A stretch of 31,390 bases of DNA from Yinghuangia elevatio (GCF_040649515.1 NZ_JBEZFP010000112.1:1-31390); one strand, 5' to 3'. Shown: positions 17,276 to 24,643, numbered from the stretch's first letter. The notes: generated by a model not told the origin, from the sequence alone. Made by a program: numbers and translations.

Positions 17276-18300
17276 TGAAGGTCTACACCGGAATGGACCC
17301 GCGGATCCCGCTGCGCGACGTGGCCGCCCACGCGCGCCGCGCGGAGGCCGCCGGATACGACGGACTGCAGGTCTCGGAGACCGTGCACGACGCGTTCGCC
17401 CTCGCCTTGCTGGCGCTGGAGCACACCGAGCGGATCGTCGTCCGCACGTCCGTCGCCCTGGCGTTCGCGCGTTCGCCGATGCTGACCGCGTACACCGCGT
17501 GGGACCTCGCGCGCTTCTCGGGCGGGCGCTTCCACCTCGGGCTCGGCACCCAGATCAAGCAGAACATCGAGGACCGGTACGGCATGCCGTGGTCCGAACC
17601 CGCCGCCCGCATGCGCGAGTACGTCGGGGCCGTCCAGGCGGCGTTCGGCACGTTCCGCACCGGCGAGCGGCCCGCGTTCCACGGCGAGCACTACCGCATC
17701 ACGCGCATGCAGCCGTACTTCAACCCCGGCCCGGACGAGGACACCCCCGCCCCACCGATCTACCTCGGCGGCGTCAACCGCCGCATGTGCGCGCTCGCGG
17801 GCGAGGTCGCCGACGGGTTCGTCACCCACCCGACCAACTCCTCGCCGCGCTACCTCACCGAGATCTGCCTGCCCGGCCTTGCGGAGGGCGCCGCGTCGCG
17901 GGCGCAGCCGCGGACCCTGGACCTGATCGCCGGGACCCAGGTCATCGCGGGCGCGACGCACGCCGAGCTGGACGCGGAACGCGAACGCCAGCGGCGGTTG
18001 TTCGCGTTCCTGTACTCCACGCCCGCGTACCGGCGGACCCTGGAGCTGTACGGCTGGGCCGACCTGCAGGACCGGCTCGCCCACATGATCCGCCGCGACC
18101 AGTGGGACGACCTGCACGCCGTGGTCACCGACGAGGTCCTGGACACGCTCGTCCCGATGGCGCTGTACGAGGACCTCCCCGAGCTGATCCTCGGCCGCTG
18201 GGGCGCCCTGGCCGCGGGCGTCACCGTCCCGCTGCCCGCCAACCCGGACCACGACGGCCGGGTCGCCGAGGTCGTGAAGGCCCTCCAGTCCGCGGGCTGA
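17275..18300 (+). CDS. LLM-class F420-dependent oxidoreductase
   Basis: A 341-aa luciferase-like monooxygenase-fold protein. The family patterns are clear: A-E-A-A-G-Y-D-G near residue 26, A-F-A-R-S-P near 62, G-R-F-H-L-G-L-G-T-Q near 83-92, and F-H-G-E-H-Y near 130. It resembles the TIGR03617/MSMEG_2256-type F420 oxidoreductases, as I recall them, often found in acyl-CoA or ring-degradation clusters of actinomycetes. The cofactor F420 is inferred from family, not seen. The ATG overlaps the stop of the enoyl-CoA hydratase gene by one base. It ends the operon and is followed by a strong hairpin. Confidence 0.88.
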   Translation: MKVYTGMDPRIPLRDVAAHARRAEAAGYDGLQVSETVHDAFALALLALEHTERIVVRTSVALAFARSPMLTAYTAWDLARFSGGRFHLGLGTQIKQNIEDRYGMPWSEPAARMREYVGAVQAAFGTFRTGERPAFHGEHYRITRMQPYFNPGPDEDTPAPPIYLGGVNRRMCALAGEVADGFVTHPTNSSPRYLTEICLPGLAEGAASRAQPRTLDLIAGTQVIAGATHAELDAERERQRRLFAFLYSTPAYRRTLELYGWADLQDRLAHMIRRDQWDDLHAVVTDEVLDTLVPMALYEDLPELILGRWGALAAGVTVPLPANPDHDGRVAEVVKALQSAG

Positions 18301-18310
18301 AGCCCTCCTG

Positions 18311-18344
18311 CCCGGTCCCGGGGCTGCCGAGCCCCGGGGCCGGG
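18311..18344 (+). terminator. 15-bp hairpin ending the SDR-ECH-LLM operon
   Basis: Arms 18311-18325 and 18330-18344 pair over 15 positions, with one G-U wobble in RNA and a 4-nt GCCG loop, starting 10 nt after the stop of the F420 oxidoreductase gene. It is very GC-rich and lacks a T-run. Its position makes it a convincing operon terminator. Confidence 0.7.
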
Positions 18345-18388
18345 CATCCCGGGGGCGCCTGCCGAAGGGGCCATCCGGGTGTCCGAAT

Positions 18389-18406
18389 ATGACAGATAGC
18401 CGTCAT
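18389..18406. promoter_or_regulatory. Inverted repeat upstream of the GlxA-type regulator
   Basis: ATGAC (18389-18393) and GTCAT (18402-18406) form an inverted repeat with an 8-bp spacer, 35 bp before the regulator start. This is a plausible autoregulatory or promoter-proximal operator. The arms are short, so chance occurrence is possible. Confidence 0.4.
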
Positions 18407-18440
18407 TGCGGCCATGGGACGCACCGGCGACGATAGGGGC

Positions 18441-19424
18441 ATGCCCAGTCCCCACCGAGTCGTCATCGCGGTCTTCCCCGACGTCGACCTGCTCGACGTC
18501 ACCGGCCCGGCCGAGGTCTTCGCGCTGGCCAACCGGGAGACCGGCGGACGGGCCGGCTACCAGGTGCGCCTTGCCGCACCCGAGGCCGGACCGGTGGCCA
18601 CGTCGGCAGGCGTTCGCGTCGTGGCGGATCTGACGTTCGCCGAGGTGGGGGCCGCGGTGGACACCCTGCTCGTACCGGGAGCGGTGGACATACACCCGGA
18701 CGGCCCGGTCGCCCGCGTCGACGCCGCGGTGGTCGACTGGGTCAGGACGACCGCGCCGCACGCGAGGCGGATCGCGTCGGTGTGTGTCGGCGCTCACGTG
18801 CTCGCCGCCGCCGGGCTGCTCGACGGGCGGCGGGCCACCACCCACTGGTCGACCGCGGCCCAACTGGCAGCCGACCATCCGGAGGTACGGGTCGACGCCG
18901 ACCCGATCTTCGTGCGGTCCGGCCGGGTGTGGACCGGTGCCGGGATCAGCACGTGCATGGACCTGGCACTTGCCCTGGTGGCCGAGGACCACGGCGAGGA
19001 CCTGGCGCTCGCGGTGGCCCGCCAACTGGTGATGTACCTGCGGCGGCAGGGCGGGCAGAGCCAGTTCAGCGTCCCGCTGAGCAGACCCGCCGCGGCCCGC
19101 CGGGACATCGACGAATTGCGCGTGTTCATCACCGAGAACCTCGACGACGACCTGTCGGCACCGGTCCTGGCCGGGCGCATGTGCCTGAGCGAACGCCACT
19201 TCGCCCGGGTCTTCCGCCAGGAGACCGGCAGCAGCCCGGCCGCGTACGTCGAATCCGCGCGCGTCGAGGCGGCCCGCCGCCTTCTGGAGACCACCGACGA
19301 GCCGCTGGACCGCGTCGCGACCGCGACCGGCATGGGCTCGGTGGAGACCCTGCACCGGGCGTTCCGCAAACAGATCAACACGACCCCGGCGTCCTACCGC
19401 CGCAGGTTCCGCACCGGCTCCTGA
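18441..19424 (+). CDS. GlxA-type transcriptional regulator (DJ-1/PfpI plus AraC HTH)
   Basis: A 327-aa regulator. The N-terminal DJ-1/PfpI-like domain (about 5-185) keeps the nucleophile-elbow Cys115 (S-V-C-V-G-A) and the T-T-H-W motif at 133-136. The C-terminal AraC/XylS domain (about 222-325) has two helix-turn-helix units (about 238-260 and 288-310) and the closing P-A-S-Y-R-R-R-F. Related proteins sense a small ligand or stress and activate or repress an adjacent enzyme gene. The cysteine hydrolase 189 nt downstream on the same strand is the likely target. The ATG at 18441 follows AGGGG at a very short distance; a slightly longer start at 18414 is also in frame but has no better ribosome site. 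Confidence 0.88.
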   Translation: MPSPHRVVIAVFPDVDLLDVTGPAEVFALANRETGGRAGYQVRLAAPEAGPVATSAGVRVVADLTFAEVGAAVDTLLVPGAVDIHPDGPVARVDAAVVDWVRTTAPHARRIASVCVGAHVLAAAGLLDGRRATTHWSTAAQLAADHPEVRVDADPIFVRSGRVWTGAGISTCMDLALALVAEDHGEDLALAVARQLVMYLRRQGGQSQFSVPLSRPAAARRDIDELRVFITENLDDDLSAPVLAGRMCLSERHFARVFRQETGSSPAAYVESARVEAARRLLETTDEPLDRVATATGMGSVETLHRAFRKQINTTPASYRRRFRTGS

Positions 19425-19524
19425 CCGGCGGGCCCCGGCAGGTTCGGCCGGGTCCCGACGGATCCGGCCGTATCCAGTTGCATCCAGCCCGGTCTGGCCG
19501 GGTCCACAACCGACCATCCCACCG

Positions 19525-19567
19525 ATGCGGGCAAGCCCGGCGACAGCGGGCTTCGCCATGCCCGCAT
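19525..19567. promoter_or_regulatory. Two-part hairpin between regulator and cysteine hydrolase
   Basis: A 9-bp outer stem (19525-19533 with 19559-19567) encloses a 6-bp inner stem (19534-19539 with 19547-19552), with a small bulge on the 3' side. It lies in the 189-nt gap about 45 nt before the hydrolase start. It may terminate the regulator transcript or serve as a site near the hydrolase promoter. The rest of the gap holds loose repeats of GGCCGGGTCC (near 19446 and 19496). Confidence 0.5.
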
Positions 19568-19613
19568 TCCCCCGCACACCCAGAGAATCCAACTGAAAGG
19601 CACCCAAGTACTC

Positions 19614-20216
19614 ATGAACGCCTCCGCCACTCTCCGCGAAGTCACCGGCCGCGACAACGCGCTTCCCAAGCTCGCCGACGCGACCCTGGTCTTGATCGAC
19701 TTCCAGAACACCTACCGCTCCGGAGTCATGGCCCTGGAAGGCGCCGAACCGGCTCTGGCCGCCGGGGCTCGTCTGCTCGCCGCGGCCCGCGCGGCAGGCG
19801 CGCCCGTCGTGCACGTCGTAAACGACGGCGGCGAGGGAACGCCGTACGACATCCGCGCCGAGATCGGGGCCATCAGCGACGAGGTCGGCCCCGTCGGCGA
19901 TGAGCCGGTCGTGGTCAAGCAGTTCCCCAACGCCTTCCACCTGACCGAGCTGGAGCAGACACTGCGGGACCTGGGCGCCGGCCCCGACCTGGTATTGGCC
20001 GGGTTCATGACGCACATGTGCGTGACGTTCACCGCGCAGGGCGCCTTCAACCTCGGCTACCGACCCACCATCGTCGCCGAGGCAACGGCAACCCGCTCCC
20101 TGCCGGGCCCCGACGGAAACGTCGTCTCCGCCGCCACCCTCCAGTCGAGCGCCCTCACCACGATCGGCGACCTGTTCGGCGTGGTCGCCCGCACGGTCGA
20201 AGACCTCCCCGTCTGA
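19614..20216 (+). CDS. Isochorismatase-family cysteine hydrolase
   Basis: A 200-aa hydrolase of the isochorismatase/nicotinamidase fold. The catalytic triad is visible: Asp29 (L-I-D-F-Q), Lys102 (V-V-K-Q-F) and Cys136 (T-H-M-C-V-T). The cis-peptide region before Cys136 (A-G-F-M-T-H) is typical. Members cleave amides or N-carbamoyl groups, or isochorismate; the substrate here is not evident. The ATG at 19614 has GAAAGG 13-14 nt upstream, a rather long spacing. Pairing with a GlxA-type regulator is a common arrangement in actinomycetes and suggests control by that protein. A large hairpin follows the stop. Confidence 0.87.
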   Translation: MNASATLREVTGRDNALPKLADATLVLIDFQNTYRSGVMALEGAEPALAAGARLLAAARAAGAPVVHVVNDGGEGTPYDIRAEIGAISDEVGPVGDEPVVVKQFPNAFHLTELEQTLRDLGAGPDLVLAGFMTHMCVTFTAQGAFNLGYRPTIVAEATATRSLPGPDGNVVSAATLQSSALTTIGDLFGVVARTVEDLPV

Positions 20217-20225
20217 CCCCGGGTT

Positions 20226-20302
20226 GTGCGCCGCAGTTGCCGGTCCGGCGCACCTTTCCACGCGGCGGTCCGCCCGGTGGAAGGTGCGCGGGACCGGCAA
20301 CT
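20226..20302 (+). terminator. Long hairpin with a competing upstream stem
   Basis: The main stem pairs 20235-20261 with 20277-20302: 12 perfect pairs, one mismatch, about nine pairs, a one-base bulge and four pairs. It follows the cysteine hydrolase stop by 18 nt. An alternative 8-bp stem (20226-20233 with 20246-20253) uses bases inside the left arm, so the two structures exclude each other. The simple reading is a strong terminator. The alternative stem gives it an attenuator-like look ahead of the next gene at 20358. Confidence 0.7.
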
Positions 20303-20357
20303 CCCGTTCGAGAACAGCTCGCTGCGCTTGCCTCACTACGTGGCACAATGCGCGGCA

Positions 20358-21344
20358 ATGACCGAGCTACCATCAACTCGACCCGAGCCGACGGCCCGCA
20401 CGATCGACAGCACCCCAACCACCCACGCAGTCCCCGCAGTTGCCTTGCCGTCACCGCAGGTCCGGGCCCTCGGCTCGCTCCGAGGCCTGGCCGTCGGCGA
20501 CGCGCTCGGGGCGCAGCACTTCGTCCCGGCCAACCTCGCGCGGCTGCGCCGCCGCGAACTGCCCGACGCGCCCTGGCCCTGGACCGACGACACCGAGATG
20601 GCCTGCGCGGTGTACGCGGAACTCGCCGCCCACGGCCGCATCGACCAGGATCGGCTGGCCGCCTCCTTCGCCCGGCACCACGACTTCGACCGCGGGTACG
20701 GTCCCACCGTCAACCGCATGCTGCGCCTCGTCCGGGCAGGGGGCTCGTGGCGCGAACTGGCCGCGGAGTCGTTCGACGGCACGGGCTCCTGGGGCAACGG
20801 CGCGGCGATGCGCGTGGCGCCGCTGGGCGCCTGGTTCGCGGACGACCCGGAACGCGCGGCGTACGAGGCGGCCCGGTCCGCGGAAGTGACGCACCGTCAC
20901 CCCGAAGGCGTCGCCGGGGCTGTCGCAGTCGCCGTCGGCACCGCACTCGCGTGCGACCGCACCGCGCACCTGGCACCGGACGCTTTCGTGGCGGCCGTCG
21001 CCGCGGCGACGCCGCCCGGTCTGGTGCGCACCCGCCTCGACTCGGCCCGGCGGCTCCTCGACCGCGCGGACGCGGCCCAGGTCGGCCGGACTCTCGGCAA
21101 CGGGCGCCGCGTCAGCGCGCCGGACACGGTCCTCTTCACAATCTGGGTGGCCGCGCGGCACCGCGACGACTTCGAGGCGGCCTTCTGGGCGACCGCCTCC
21201 GCGGGCGGCGACGTCGACACCACCTGTGCGATCGTCGGCGGCATCATCGGCGCACGCGTCGGTGCCGAGCGGCTGCCGGCGGGCTGGTGGGACCGCGTCG
21301 AAGCGCTGCCCGACTGGGCGTTCGCCGCGGCGCAAGCCGACTGA
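20358..21344 (+). CDS. ADP-ribosylglycohydrolase (ARH/DraG-like) family protein
   Basis: A 328-aa all-helical ARH-fold protein that would remove ADP-ribose from a protein, nucleic acid or small molecule using Mg2+. The first metal motif W-T-D-D-T-E is at 75-80 (Thr76, Asp77, Asp78) and the second G-D-V-D-T-T is at 285-290 (Asp286, Asp288, Thr289). The G-L-A-V-G-D-A-L-G opening (43-51) is also typical. The first ~35 residues are Pro/Thr-rich and look unstructured. The ATG at 20358 has no clear ribosome site; a start further in is possible, or the message may be leaderless. No ADP-ribosyltransferase is seen in the window, so the partner modification is unknown. Confidence 0.88.
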   Translation: MTELPSTRPEPTARTIDSTPTTHAVPAVALPSPQVRALGSLRGLAVGDALGAQHFVPANLARLRRRELPDAPWPWTDDTEMACAVYAELAAHGRIDQDRLAASFARHHDFDRGYGPTVNRMLRLVRAGGSWRELAAESFDGTGSWGNGAAMRVAPLGAWFADDPERAAYEAARSAEVTHRHPEGVAGAVAVAVGTALACDRTAHLAPDAFVAAVAAATPPGLVRTRLDSARRLLDRADAAQVGRTLGNGRRVSAPDTVLFTIWVAARHRDDFEAAFWATASAGGDVDTTCAIVGGIIGARVGAERLPAGWWDRVEALPDWAFAAAQAD

Positions 21345-21411
21345 CGCCGCCGACCCGCGCCCGCCCGCAAGGGCGTGGACCCCGCTCGGGCAGCGCGGGC
21401 ATGATGTCCCG

Positions 21412-22053
21412 ATGACCAGGGACCCCCGGCTTCCGGGCCGACTGCTGCTCGCCGAACGCGACGCTCTGCTGCCCGTCCTCCGGGCGGCGGAGCCGTCCGC
21501 GTTCGCCCTCCCGACCGTCCTGCCGGGGTGGTGCGTGCGCGACGTGCTGGCGCACTGCGCGGCCGCCTTGACCATGGCCGCCACCGACACGCTGCACGAC
21601 TTCGGTGACGAGGCCAACGCGGCGGACATCGCGGCCCGGGCGGACCTGCCGATCTCCGCCGTGCTCGACGAACTCGAGGCCGGCTACGCGGGTGCGGCCG
21701 AGGCGATCGTGGCGCGCGGCGGCGCGTGGGACGCGCTGGCGCTGGGCGAGTGGGTGCACGGCGGCGACGTGCGCGAGGCGTTCGGGATCGGGGACGCGTA
21801 CGCGAGCGCGGGCATCGACGACGCGCTCACCCTCTTGCAGGAGCGCATGGCGCAGCCGTTCCGCGCGCTGCCGCCCACCGACGTACGGCTCCCCGACCGC
21901 GAGCTGCGCCTCGGCGCGCCCGACGCCGCACCGGCCGCCACGCTGGAGACCGACGCCGCGACCCTGATGCGCCTGATCGCGGGCCGTTCACCCGACCCGG
22001 AGCGGTACACGCTCAAGGGCGCGGCACCGCAGGTGTACGTCACCTTCCACTGA
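21412..22053 (+). CDS. Maleylpyruvate-isomerase-family (DinB-like) protein
   Basis: A 213-aa member of the TIGR03083/MDMPI family, four-helix DinB-like proteins, some of which are mycothiol-dependent. The hallmark P-G-W-x-V-R-D-V-L-A-H is at 38-48 with His48. His116 and Asp119 (W-V-H-G-G-D-V-R) complete a likely metal site. The substrate is unknown and most relatives are uncharacterised. The ATG at 21412 lacks a good ribosome site. It lies 67 nt after the ADP-ribosylglycohydrolase gene on the same strand, so they may share a transcript. Confidence 0.8.
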   Translation: MTRDPRLPGRLLLAERDALLPVLRAAEPSAFALPTVLPGWCVRDVLAHCAAALTMAATDTLHDFGDEANAADIAARADLPISAVLDELEAGYAGAAEAIVARGGAWDALALGEWVHGGDVREAFGIGDAYASAGIDDALTLLQERMAQPFRALPPTDVRLPDRELRLGAPDAAPAATLETDAATLMRLIAGRSPDPERYTLKGAAPQVYVTFH

Positions 22054-22100
22054 CCCGGCACGGTCCCCTCCGCCCCGAAACCTCCCGCCGACCTGGGCTG

Positions 22101-22505
22101 CTACCGCCCGACCCGCAGCAGCCAACGCCAGCGCGGTAGTTCGAGGACCAGGGCGACGGCCACCAGCCCAGTGACCGCCAGCGCCGCCCACCGCGGCCAG
22201 GCCGCCCACGCACCCGCCACGGCCGCCGCGAACTGCAGCAGCATGATCGCGATGGTCACCACGCCCGGCACCGCGACGACGACCTGGTTCTTGTCGCCCG
22301 GCGTCGAGAAGACGGTCGGGAGCGCGATCAGCGCCGGCACCGCGGCGACCGCGAGGATCGGCGAGACGGACGCCAGGGCCCACGGCGCCGCGACCCACGC
22401 GACGAGCTCGGTGGCGAACCTGAAAACGGACGAAAGCCGGTCGTCCGGCCGGTCCGGAGACGTGCTGGCATCCCCCGCCCCGGGTCGTGCCACAAGTCGC
22501 GTCAC
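22101..22505 (-). CDS. YrdB-family (DUF2568) membrane protein
   Basis: A 134-aa protein with four hydrophobic helices after a ~28-residue polar start. The pattern E-L-V-A-W-V-A-A-P-W-A-L and F-S-T-P-G-D-K-N-Q-V-V-V matches the YrdB/DUF2568 family of small membrane proteins with no established function. The GTG at 22503-22505 overlaps the stop of the GNAT gene (GTGA), so translation is coupled. Convergent to the MDMPI-like gene with a 47-nt gap. Confidence 0.8.
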   Translation of the reverse strand: MTRLVARPGAGDASTSPDRPDDRLSSVFRFATELVAWVAAPWALASVSPILAVAAVPALIALPTVFSTPGDKNQVVVAVPGVVTIAIMLLQFAAAVAGAWAAWPRWAALAVTGLVAVALVLELPRWRWLLRVGR

Positions 22506-23278
22506 GGTGTCTCCGGGACGAGCAGCGTCATGGTGCTCTCGCTGTGCGCGAATCCGAGCTTCTCGTACGTCGCGCGCGCCGGGTTCCCCTCGGTCACCGC
22601 GAGGCCCAGTGCCCGCACCGCGTCCGCGGCGGCGCGGGCGAGCGTGGCGCGCAGTGCGGTCGCGCCCAGCCCCGCGTACGCACGGTCCGGGTCGCGGAAG
22701 ACCTCGGTGACCCACGGTCCGAGCAGAGGCGGCGCGCCGGGGCGGTCGTTGGCCAGGCAAACGGCGACCGGGCGCGGCCCGTGCCGGAGCACGCAACTTG
22801 CGGGCATGAGGGCGCCGATGAGCGTGCCTTCGTACAGCGTCGCCAATTGCGCACGGGCGGAGTCGAAGGACTCGCCGCCCGGGTTGTCCGGGTGCCCGGG
22901 CGGATAGGCGCCGATCCACGCGGCGGTCAGGTCGGCCGGCTCGTGCTCGACCGCGGGCGACAAGGTGATGCCCGGCGGGAGCTCGGGGGTCGCCCAGGAC
23001 GGCTCGGGCGGCCGGGCCACCAGGTCCCAGGTGTAGCAGTGCGCGTGGCGCTGGAGCCGGGCTCCGGCGGCCGCGAGCGCGTGGCCCTCGCGTTCCTGCG
23101 CGCACACGGCCCAGCCGGGCAGCGCGCGCAGCACCGCCGCCGCGAGGTCCGCGGGCGGTACGCCCGGCCGGGGCTCCAGGTCGTCGGCGAGCCGGTGGCC
23201 CCGCCAGTTGCCGACGACATAGTCGGCGACCTCACGGTCCTTGTCGTCGCGCAGCGTCCGTCGTTCGTCCATCGGCAC
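22502..23278 (-). CDS. GNAT-family N-acetyltransferase
   Basis: A 258-aa protein. The C-terminal half (about 105-255) is a GNAT domain: an acetyl-CoA loop near R-A-Y-A-G-L-G-A-T (about 199-207) and the ending N-P-A-R-A-T-Y-E-K-L-G-F. The first ~100 residues form an extra N-terminal domain of unknown role. The acceptor substrate is not known. The GTG start at 23278 has GAGGA 8 nt upstream; an in-frame ATG two codons on is nearly equivalent. It shares a 4-nt overlap with the YrdB-like gene, and its promoter lies in the 114-bp divergent gap with the F0-b-like gene. Confidence 0.82.
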   Translation of the reverse strand: MPMDERRTLRDDKDREVADYVVGNWRGHRLADDLEPRPGVPPADLAAAVLRALPGWAVCAQEREGHALAAAGARLQRHAHCYTWDLVARPPEPSWATPELPPGITLSPAVEHEPADLTAAWIGAYPPGHPDNPGGESFDSARAQLATLYEGTLIGALMPASCVLRHGPRPVAVCLANDRPGAPPLLGPWVTEVFRDPDRAYAGLGATALRATLARAAADAVRALGLAVTEGNPARATYEKLGFAHSESTMTLLVPETP

Positions 23279-23380
23279 ATTCTGCGTCCTCGGCGGCGCG
23301 GGGCGATCCGATTTACGCGGCCCTCATGCCCTCCACGCGCTGTGACCGGTCCCACGTGAACGGCTTCACAAAGGCGCCGA

Positions 23381-23393
23381 TAGAGTGTCGGGA
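23381..23393 (+). promoter_or_regulatory. -10-like TAGAGT and probable leaderless start
   Basis: TAGAGT (23381-23386) fits the TAnnnT -10 pattern and ends 6 nt before the ATG at 23393. Transcription would therefore begin at or next to the start codon. There is no ribosome-binding sequence just upstream, which supports a leaderless mRNA. A convincing -35 is not visible. Confidence 0.4.
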
Positions 23394-23908
23394 TGGGACC
23401 CTTGACGCCTGATGGCGCCGAACTCGTAGTCGCCGTCATATGCTTCGCGCTGGTCTTCCTGATTGTCGGGAAGGTCCTGATCCCCCGGATCGCGCGCACA
23501 CTCGACGAACGCCACGAAAAGCTCGAAGGCGGCTTCGACCACGCCGACGGCCTGCGCGAAGAGGCCGCGGATCTGGCCCGCCAGATCGCGAAGGAGAACG
23601 CCGAGGGCCGTCGCGAGGCCGCCCGGGTGCGCCAGGAGCTGATCGAGGAGGGCGCCGAGTCCATCGCGGAGTCGCGCGCCGAGGCGCAGCGTGTCCGCGA
23701 CGAGCTCGTGGTCTCCGGCCACAACGCGATCGCCGAGGAGCGCGCGCTCGCCGAGGCCGCGCTGCACGCCGAGCTCGGCATGATCGCCACCGAGCTGGCC
23801 GGCAAGATCGTCGGGGAATCGCTGGGTGACTTCGTCGCCTCCGGCGACACCGTCGAGCGTTTCCTCGCCGAGGCCGAGACCCGCAAGTCGGCGAACTCCG
23901 CCTCCTGA
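23393..23908 (+). CDS. Stand-alone ATP synthase F0 subunit b-like protein
   Basis: A 171-aa protein with the layout of the F0 b subunit. One transmembrane helix near the N-terminus (about residues 10-31) is followed by a basic stretch and a long charged coiled coil (about 35-125). The C-terminal helix I-A-T-E-L-A-G-K-I-V-G-E-S-L-G-D (about 130-145) resembles the delta-binding end of actinobacterial AtpF. No other ATP synthase gene is nearby, so it is probably an extra copy outside the atp operon. It could join the F0F1 stator under certain conditions or have a new role as a membrane-anchored coiled coil. Family similarity is strong; function is unproved. Confidence 0.8.
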   Translation: MGPLTPDGAELVVAVICFALVFLIVGKVLIPRIARTLDERHEKLEGGFDHADGLREEAADLARQIAKENAEGRREAARVRQELIEEGAESIAESRAEAQRVRDELVVSGHNAIAEERALAEAALHAELGMIATELAGKIVGESLGDFVASGDTVERFLAEAETRKSANSAS

Positions 23909-23928
23909 ACGACCGCACCGCGACTCAC

Positions 23929-23952
23929 GCACCACCGCACCACCGCACCACC
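23929..23952. repeat. GCACCACC octamer, three copies
   Basis: Three perfect tandem copies of an 8-nt unit in the 164-bp gap between the F0-b-like gene and the MarR gene, followed by looser GCACCA-like repeats to about 23981. The array is non-coding. No regulatory meaning is evident. Confidence 0.7.
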
Positions 23953-24013
23953 GCAAGATGGCACCTCAGCACCACGGCACCATCCCCACCACTTCGCCGG
24001 CTCCTCTACCATC

Positions 24014-24028
24014 GACAATGCAGTTGTC
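24014..24028. promoter_or_regulatory. Probable MarR autoregulatory operator
   Basis: GACAA (24014-24018) and TTGTC (24024-24028) form a perfect inverted repeat with a 5-bp spacer, about 45 bp before the MarR start. A -10-like TACCAT (24007-24012) abuts it. This is the normal position for self-repression by a MarR protein. Confidence 0.5.
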
Positions 24029-24072
24029 CGTACCGGACGGCCGCGGCAGTCGACAGCGGAGGAGCCGGCGAA

Positions 24073-24567
24073 GTGGCGACGGGACCGGACGGCACCCCGG
24101 GCGATCCCCCCGGCTTCGAGCTCCCGCTCCGCCTGTTCATGGCGTTCCGCACCGTCATCGACGAGGTGCACGAGGATCTGGCGCGGCACGGCCACCCCGA
24201 CGTCCGGCCGATGCACGGCTTCGTCTTCCAGGCCATCGGCCCGCACGGGACCACCGCCGCGGACCTCGGCCGCACGCTCGGGGTGAGCAAGCAGGCCGCC
24301 GGCAAGACCGTCGCGAACCTCGAACAGCTCGGGTACGTCTCCGTCGGCCACGACCCGCACGACGCCCGCCGCAAACTGGTCCGCCTCACGTCCCGCGGCG
24401 TCGAATGCCTCGCCCTCTCCGCCCGCGCCTTCGAGAACGTCCGGGCCCGCTGGTCCGCCGAACTCGGCACCGAGCGCCTGCGCGCCCTCGACGACGACCT
24501 GCGCCGCATGACGCCCGCCGACTTCTTCCGCCTCGACTTCCCCGGCTGGTTCGGCACCGCCTCCTGA
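24073..24567 (+). CDS. MarR-family transcriptional regulator
   Basis: A 164-aa winged-helix regulator. The HTH and wing lie at about 58-110: T-A-A-D-L-G-R-T-L-G-V-S-K-Q-A-A is the helix-turn-helix, followed by a wing with D-P-H-D-A-R-R-K. Flanking helices would form the dimer. The GTG at 24073 follows GGAGGAG at a good distance. It sits 76 nt upstream of a PPOX-type flavoprotein gene and may control it, itself, or both. The ligand is unknown. It ends with a Phe/Trp-rich tail (F-P-G-W-F). Confidence 0.86.
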   Translation: MATGPDGTPGDPPGFELPLRLFMAFRTVIDEVHEDLARHGHPDVRPMHGFVFQAIGPHGTTAADLGRTLGVSKQAAGKTVANLEQLGYVSVGHDPHDARRKLVRLTSRGVECLALSARAFENVRARWSAELGTERLRALDDDLRRMTPADFFRLDFPGWFGTAS

Positions 24568-24606
24568 CCCGGGATACGCCCCGGGCCGGCCGTGCGGCGC
24601 GGTCAC

Positions 24607-24634
24607 TTGACTTGAAGCGCACTTCAACTACGAG
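24607..24634 (+). promoter_or_regulatory. Promoter with TTGAAG-N4-CTTCAA operator
   Basis: TTGACT (24607-24612) is a good -35. A perfect 6+6-bp inverted repeat (24612-24627) fills the spacer, and a -10-like TACGAG follows at 24629. An operator inside the spacer is typical of MerR-family activators, but a MarR repressor would also fit. No MerR gene is in the window, whereas a MarR gene lies just upstream. Confidence 0.6.
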
Positions 24635-24643
24635 GCTGGGCAC

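Noticed and set aside
23929..23981. Short repeats as a possible CRISPR
   Set aside because: Units are 8 nt in direct tandem with no spacers; they are a simple repeat.
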